Assembly: GCF_037975245.1 (NCBI RefSeq)
Contig: NC_092571.1
Span: 25,126,564 to 25,190,563 of the forward strand
Reading direction: 5' to 3'
Source of the DNA: Apostichopus japonicus
Taxonomy: Eukaryota; Echinodermata; Holothuroidea; Aspidochirotida; Stichopodidae
Length of the DNA: 64,000 bases
Both the position numbers and the translations under genes were made by a program. The notes beneath the pieces were generated by a model. The model saw only the letters and a list, made by a program, of their open reading frames with translations, was not told the DNA's origin and ran no database searches. Positions within the stretch are counted from its first letter, which is position 1; each line of letters opens with the position of its first letter. Below, one piece after another: positions 59,537-64,000 of this stretch.

Positions 59537-61174
59537 CTGCATCTATATATCTATATCATATATATATATATAGCTTTGATTCCTAACGTCGGATCTCGAA
59601 AGAAATACTTTGAACATACTTTGTTAATGAAAAGGAGGTAAATGACAAAGACAAATGAATATATATATATATAATTGAAATCGTATTGAGTTGAAAATCC
59701 AGAACAGTGAAAAACTTTCAGCCTTTATATATATATATATATATATATTCATACATACATACATATAAATCATTGAAGACAGGGTCAACACACCAAACTT
59801 GTGCTGAGGGTTGGGTGGGGGAGGGGGGGGGCGGGGACATGCCACCTTCCATCGTCGGTCGGTGGATTGGTTCTGTTGGTGGACTTCTTACATTCAGCTG
59901 AGAAGAATTAAACCAACACTGCGGATGCTTACCTCTTTTCAACATTACACAAACATCACGAGTATCAAAAAGGACATTCATTGGTTTTAGAGCTCATTAT
60001 ATACTAACTTTATAGTTTATTTGCGCTAAATATGCCACAGAATGCATCATTTGGTGTTTAAATTTTAACTAAGGAGCCCTCACAAACCCATAAACTAGGG
60101 AGCCCTCACAAACTGGGAGTCGTTTTCAATGACCCCAAGGCCACACCCAGGCTACTTTATTCAGTCCTACATTCACCTTCTATATAGGTTCAGCACCTAT
60201 CTTAATCAGCCCTGGGATTTTAGGACCCCCCCATTCTCCCCTCACACCACTAAATTTGAACTTATTCTGTGCACGACAATATCTTAAAGAACAGAAATAG
60301 TTCATTCATGCTTGTTTCTAAATTGGACATTGCCCATTTATATACAACAATTCAGATCAGATCGACAAATCATTCCTAGTTTTGCTTGTAAATAGACTTT
60401 TTTTTTATCAGTGCCAGCCAAGGTTCCTTGCTCTCCATGTGGCTCATTAGTGATCATTCAACCTCAAAAGGTCAATTTAAAAGGACCACCTTTTTTCTGA
60501 CAATTTCTGCTACTCGGATGGCTTACTGATTGCCATTTTCAACATTTCCCGCCAAAAGTCGTAATCGGTTCACTTGCTGTTCTTCGGTCGTTTGCTTTAA
60601 AACACACGCTGGTAAGCAAAAGTAATTCCATATCCGAAACGAAGGGTGAGTTGAGATGAAGGAAGGCACAACGAAGAATAAAGAAGCTGGTGAACACAGA
60701 AAACAAACAAATACCAATAAATAATTAAATTTTTAGCAGCACTCCCTAATATATATATTTTCCATTTAAGTATTTGACCATTATCTTCCCCGGGTTTTTC
60801 TTGCACCCCCCTCCCCAAATAGTAATTTATCCCATGTATGAAAATTTAACGATTATCATAGCCTATATACCTCCTTTGCGAATTATAAAAGTATATAGTG
60901 TTTTAAATCAACTCTAATAAGCTATTATATACCCATGAGCTTCTGCATTCACAAACAAACACAACAATTGTAAAGGTACGTAGACTGAATTCTTAAAGGT
61001 ATACGCTATATTGGCCTTCAAAATGTGCTAGATATTCAAATAAGGTCACCTTTGGTCAAAATTCTTAAACTGGTTTACAACCTTCGAGGAAAGTTTCCTC
61101 ACTGGGACATTCAGTCACCTTATAAGCTAAAGTTGCTGATTCGGTTTCTGCCCCTTTTTAAATAATGACCTTAC
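58311..61174. other. No supported gene
   Basis: Contains (TA)n runs, G-rich runs (58979, 59818-59833) and a 105-codon plus-strand frame at 58448-58765 that I do not recognise and do not call. A 90-bp minus-strand segment at 60686-60597 could be a terminal exon following 61175-61300 but has no independent support. Confidence 0.45.
59463..59572. repeat. (TA)n microsatellite with degenerate extension
   Basis: A pure TA run to about 59528, followed by interrupted tatatctatatc sequence to about 59572. Confidence 0.95.
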
Positions 61175-61300
61175 CTGTCCCGCTGCATCTCTAACAGTGA
61201 CTGACCACTGCCATTGAAAGTTGCTAGAATGGTCACCGATTGATGATATCCTGGTACAAGAAGATGACTCATATGACAAATGAAAATCGGGAAAGTTTAC
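61175..61300 (-). CDS. Isolated internal coding exon of an unrecognised gene
   Basis: This 126-bp segment is open in one frame only. It is bounded by a TTTCAG acceptor and a CAG|GTAAGG donor, both phase 0. It encodes 42 residues, beginning VNFPDFHLSYESSSC and ending FQWQWSVTVRDAAGQ, with an alternating hydrophobic/aromatic pattern suggestive of beta-strands. I do not recognise the family. The gene runs on the minus strand and lies upstream of PARK7. Its other exons are not evident, so it may lie mostly beyond position 64000 or have diverged exons here. A possible but unconvincing terminal exon is 60686-60597, phase-compatible and ending in TAA. The call rests on the combination of open frame, two good splice sites and non-repetitive composition. 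Confidence 0.45.
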
Positions 61301-63513
61301 CTGAAATTACAAAACAAAAAAGACCCCCAAAAAAAATAAAAAATTGACAAGTCAATGATAAAATTCATCAACATATGTCTTACAAGAGTCAATACAGGAA
61401 AGGAGGCGAGCATAATACAATATAATATCATAACAACATATTAATTTGAAAGGTTCGAAATTAAATGAGTATAGGCCAATTCCTGCAGTGGTTCTAGTTT
61501 TCCAACTTATTATAGACAGTATTGAAACACGGTAAAATTAAGTAAGTACTAATAAGTACTTATAAGTTATGGTAAGTATTATATAATTCAATAAGTTGAC
61601 ACTTCGGTGACCATTATAGTAGACTTTCCAGCATATGAAGCCACACGCAGGCTGGAATAAACCTTTAACGATAGCTACAATGCATAGGCGTAGGAGGCGG
61701 GGGAGGGGGCTGGGGGGCTGCAGCCCCCAACCATTTTTGTGAAATTCGGGCAATGAGCTGAGAATTTTTCGGGTACCTACGGAAAGTAAAATAATTTGCA
61801 ATGTGTTTTTCAATGGTTAAACTGATATTAATATTATCATTATTATTGTAACGACTTCCCCAATAATGCTAACCAATATGGAAGGGTGATAACACGGCAA
61901 ATGATTGTATGTTTTTGGCATGGCGATGTAATAACCGATGCATGCCTATATGATATGCACATTAACATGTTGAACGCGCGCTCCGAACGCGCGGGCGAAA
62001 AATTTTAGTTATATTTTTCGGGCAGGTCGTTACAGCCCCCCAAATCAAATTGGGCTCCTACGTCTATGCTACAATGTCTTTGATTATGACGATAAGAACA
62101 GTTATTTACAGGTTGCATGTTACTGTCAGACTTAAGGTTAAACCAGAACATATCAGCTGGGGGATCTCAGTTATACGCAACCTATACCAGCTTATATTCA
62201 AAACTGGTTTCGGTTCTATATGACCTTTTGACTCTTTCCATTAATGTTTCATTCTGGTCCTTCAGATATGGAACTGAGATTTGTGTTGATATCCTGTTAT
62301 CAATTAAAACCAATTGAACTCCTGTTCTATCAAAATGATTAGTATTAAGTTGGCCAGCATTACTGGCCATTATTAAAACATTCATATTGGTTTCTAAGTC
62401 AGAATTTTCAAGTTTAGATTACTTCCAACGCTTTGAAATGTATTCTGACTCCCTCTCTCCCTCTCTCTCTCTCTCTCTAAATAATTTATAAGTCTGAGAG
62501 TAAAAAAAATGTCTTGCTGATATAAATATCACATGAAACTGCGAGATCAGACTGCAACTAATTAGTACTAAAGTTGCTTAAAAATTTCAGCGCAACACTG
62601 CCGTCATCTCCACGGTGAATGAATTCAAGTTATTTCCTTTTGCAGTACAATGGGTCGTCTGTAAACCACAAAAAAAAGGGGGGGGGGGGATATTTACAGA
62701 CGAGTATTGCGAAATGTATTTGAATACAAGCCAACAAGTGTTGCTTTTCAACAAAATGGTTTTGCTGAAAAACTATTCATTTACTGTTTGGTCGTGAAAA
62801 TGAAACAGGTTATTGTGGTTACGGGATTTTGTTTAAACAAAAATTAAACCTGGTTTGTCGATGATGGTGTGCCAAGTTGTTGTTGTCCGTTAAATGGTTA
62901 TAATATGCTATTCATTCACTGTGCCTTTGTCTTGAAAAGGTGTGGAATACTGTTAATATTGTATGGGATGTTATTGATACCTCGGTTTCACGTGATTGTG
63001 TGTGTTTGGGTCTTTTCCCCTGTGTTTGAGTAAAGTCGTTTACTATTGACTCATGCAGGGTCTGTGTATTCATCACTATTAGAAAAAATACGTGCCTTGA
63101 TTTTCTGAAATTCTGTGTTGTTCAATTTTGCGGTTTAACCATCCAGTCGGAAATTCCCATGTATGGATGAAGAACCTATACTTTAAATGCGCAATGAAAT
63201 GAGTTTGTTAAAAGCAAAACTTGCATCATTTTTCCATTCATTAATTCATTATTTACCTTTACCTTTGAAAACTAAAACAGTTTTTTTTTCTTGAGCATGT
63301 CAAAGAGTGAGAGGGGGCAGATCAGATGGCGGAAGTTAAAACTCATGCCATGAACCCCAATCCAACACCAGGGGTAGCGTGTTCAACTCGTGTGCTGATA
63401 AATTATGTAGCGTACATATACAAGTTTTTGGGATGGGATTGTCCAACTCAGACCTTATGACATATTTTTCACCCAAGAGTGACATTGTCTGTCACTGAGA
63501 TATCTCTACTTAA
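61301..63513. other. No supported gene apart from the MITE
   Basis: Contains the 386-bp MITE at 61683. A minus-strand frame of 67 codons (62385-62182) looks protein-like in codon use but matches no family I know. A CT run lies at 62455-62479 and a G run at 62681. Confidence 0.45.
61683..62068. mobile_element. hAT/P-like MITE, cataggcgtagg family, copy 2 (inverted)
   Basis: The inverted repeats cataggcgtagg and (reverse complement) catagacgtagg differ at one base. Perfect 8-bp direct repeats ctacaatg flank it (61675-61682 and 62069-62076). The interior matches copy 1 at 26074-26446 in reverse, including the stretches around gacttccccaataat and the freely diverged cgggcgaaaaatt segment. Length 386 bp. 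Confidence 0.88.
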
Positions 63514-63874
63514 AGGGTGTGAAGACTCGCGCAAAAGAAACGTCTAATGCCGGTAATCTGACCTAGTTTCGAATGAGGTGTAACAGAAGTGTTAGACACC
63601 ACAATCAATCCCAGAAAATACACACACAGCTTGCTACCGTCGGTAATTAGACACTAGTGTACAGTCAAATCATACAGCTACGGTCAATACCCACAACACA
63701 GTGTACAAACGATACAGCGATGGACATCTCAGGTCCAGCTAAAGATAACAAGGTATCACATTTCATTACTGTCTGCATTGTTGTAGCGACAAGAGAAAAA
63801 CTTCGCTTGCAAGCAAGAGAAAGTTAACTTCTTAAAGATGGCGGTACGCTGTTTGGGGCGAGTCTTCAATGCTT
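63514..63874 (-). mobile_element. TTAA-flanked MITE family, copy 6 (reverse)
   Basis: Reverse orientation, beginning agggtgtgaagactcgcgca and ending gagtcttcaatgctt. TTAA occurs at 63510-63513 and 63875-63878. Very similar to the reverse copy at 40289-40646, including the gaagtgttagacaccacaat region. Confidence 0.86.
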
Positions 63875-64000
63875 TTAAAGCTGGAAGTTAAGTTGGGGTT
63901 GTAAGTTTTCTTTTGCGTGTTCACTCTGTAAATTGTTGCAATGCAGTCCACATACGCCCCTCCCCTAAAGGCATTACCTCTATAGGCATTTGAAACTGAT

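Overview
This window is AT-rich, intron-rich eukaryotic nuclear DNA, packed with short non-autonomous transposons, SINE-like repeats, LINE debris and simple repeats. There is no operon structure or dense coding. The one gene I can reconstruct completely is a DJ-1/PARK7 orthologue. Its animal-type multi-exon structure, its protein sequence and the tRNA-derived SINEs point to a marine invertebrate. An invertebrate deuterostome such as an echinoderm is my best guess, but that is inference only. Layout: (1) 1-25.1 kb has no gene I can support. It holds tandem repeats (a 22-bp satellite at 8.27-8.76 kb, 40-bp units at 16.94 kb, 74-bp units at 21.8 kb, a large GGA array at 23.3 kb), two copies of a TTAA-flanked MITE, and a decayed cysteine-rich transposon-like fragment. 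(2) 25.5-52.8 kb, minus strand, is the PARK7 gene with six coding exons joined by canonical GT-AG introns. They encode a 186-residue protein that keeps the catalytic Glu/Cys/His set. Its introns have been colonised by three hAT-like MITEs with perfect 8-bp target duplications, three TTAA MITEs, a palindromic MITE, several tRNA-derived SINEs, a young direct duplication around an unknown insert, an (ACCAT)n-type array and the 3' end of a LINE. (3) 52.8-64 kb, upstream of PARK7, holds a LINE ORF2 remnant interrupted by a hAT-like MITE, a 258-bp tandem repeat, two long (TA)n runs, two further hAT-like elements, one more TTAA MITE, and one isolated, well-formed coding exon on the minus strand (61.2 kb) from an unrecognised gene that probably extends beyond the window. 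I found no CRISPR array, rRNA, true tRNA gene, prokaryotic feature or convincing novel molecular system. The best material for a second look is the mobile-element record: which families are present, their intact target duplications, one insertion 23 bp from a PARK7 splice donor, and the direct-repeat structure at 28.5-31.3 kb. No database search could be run, so superfamily assignments rest on terminal sequences and target-site lengths seen by eye.
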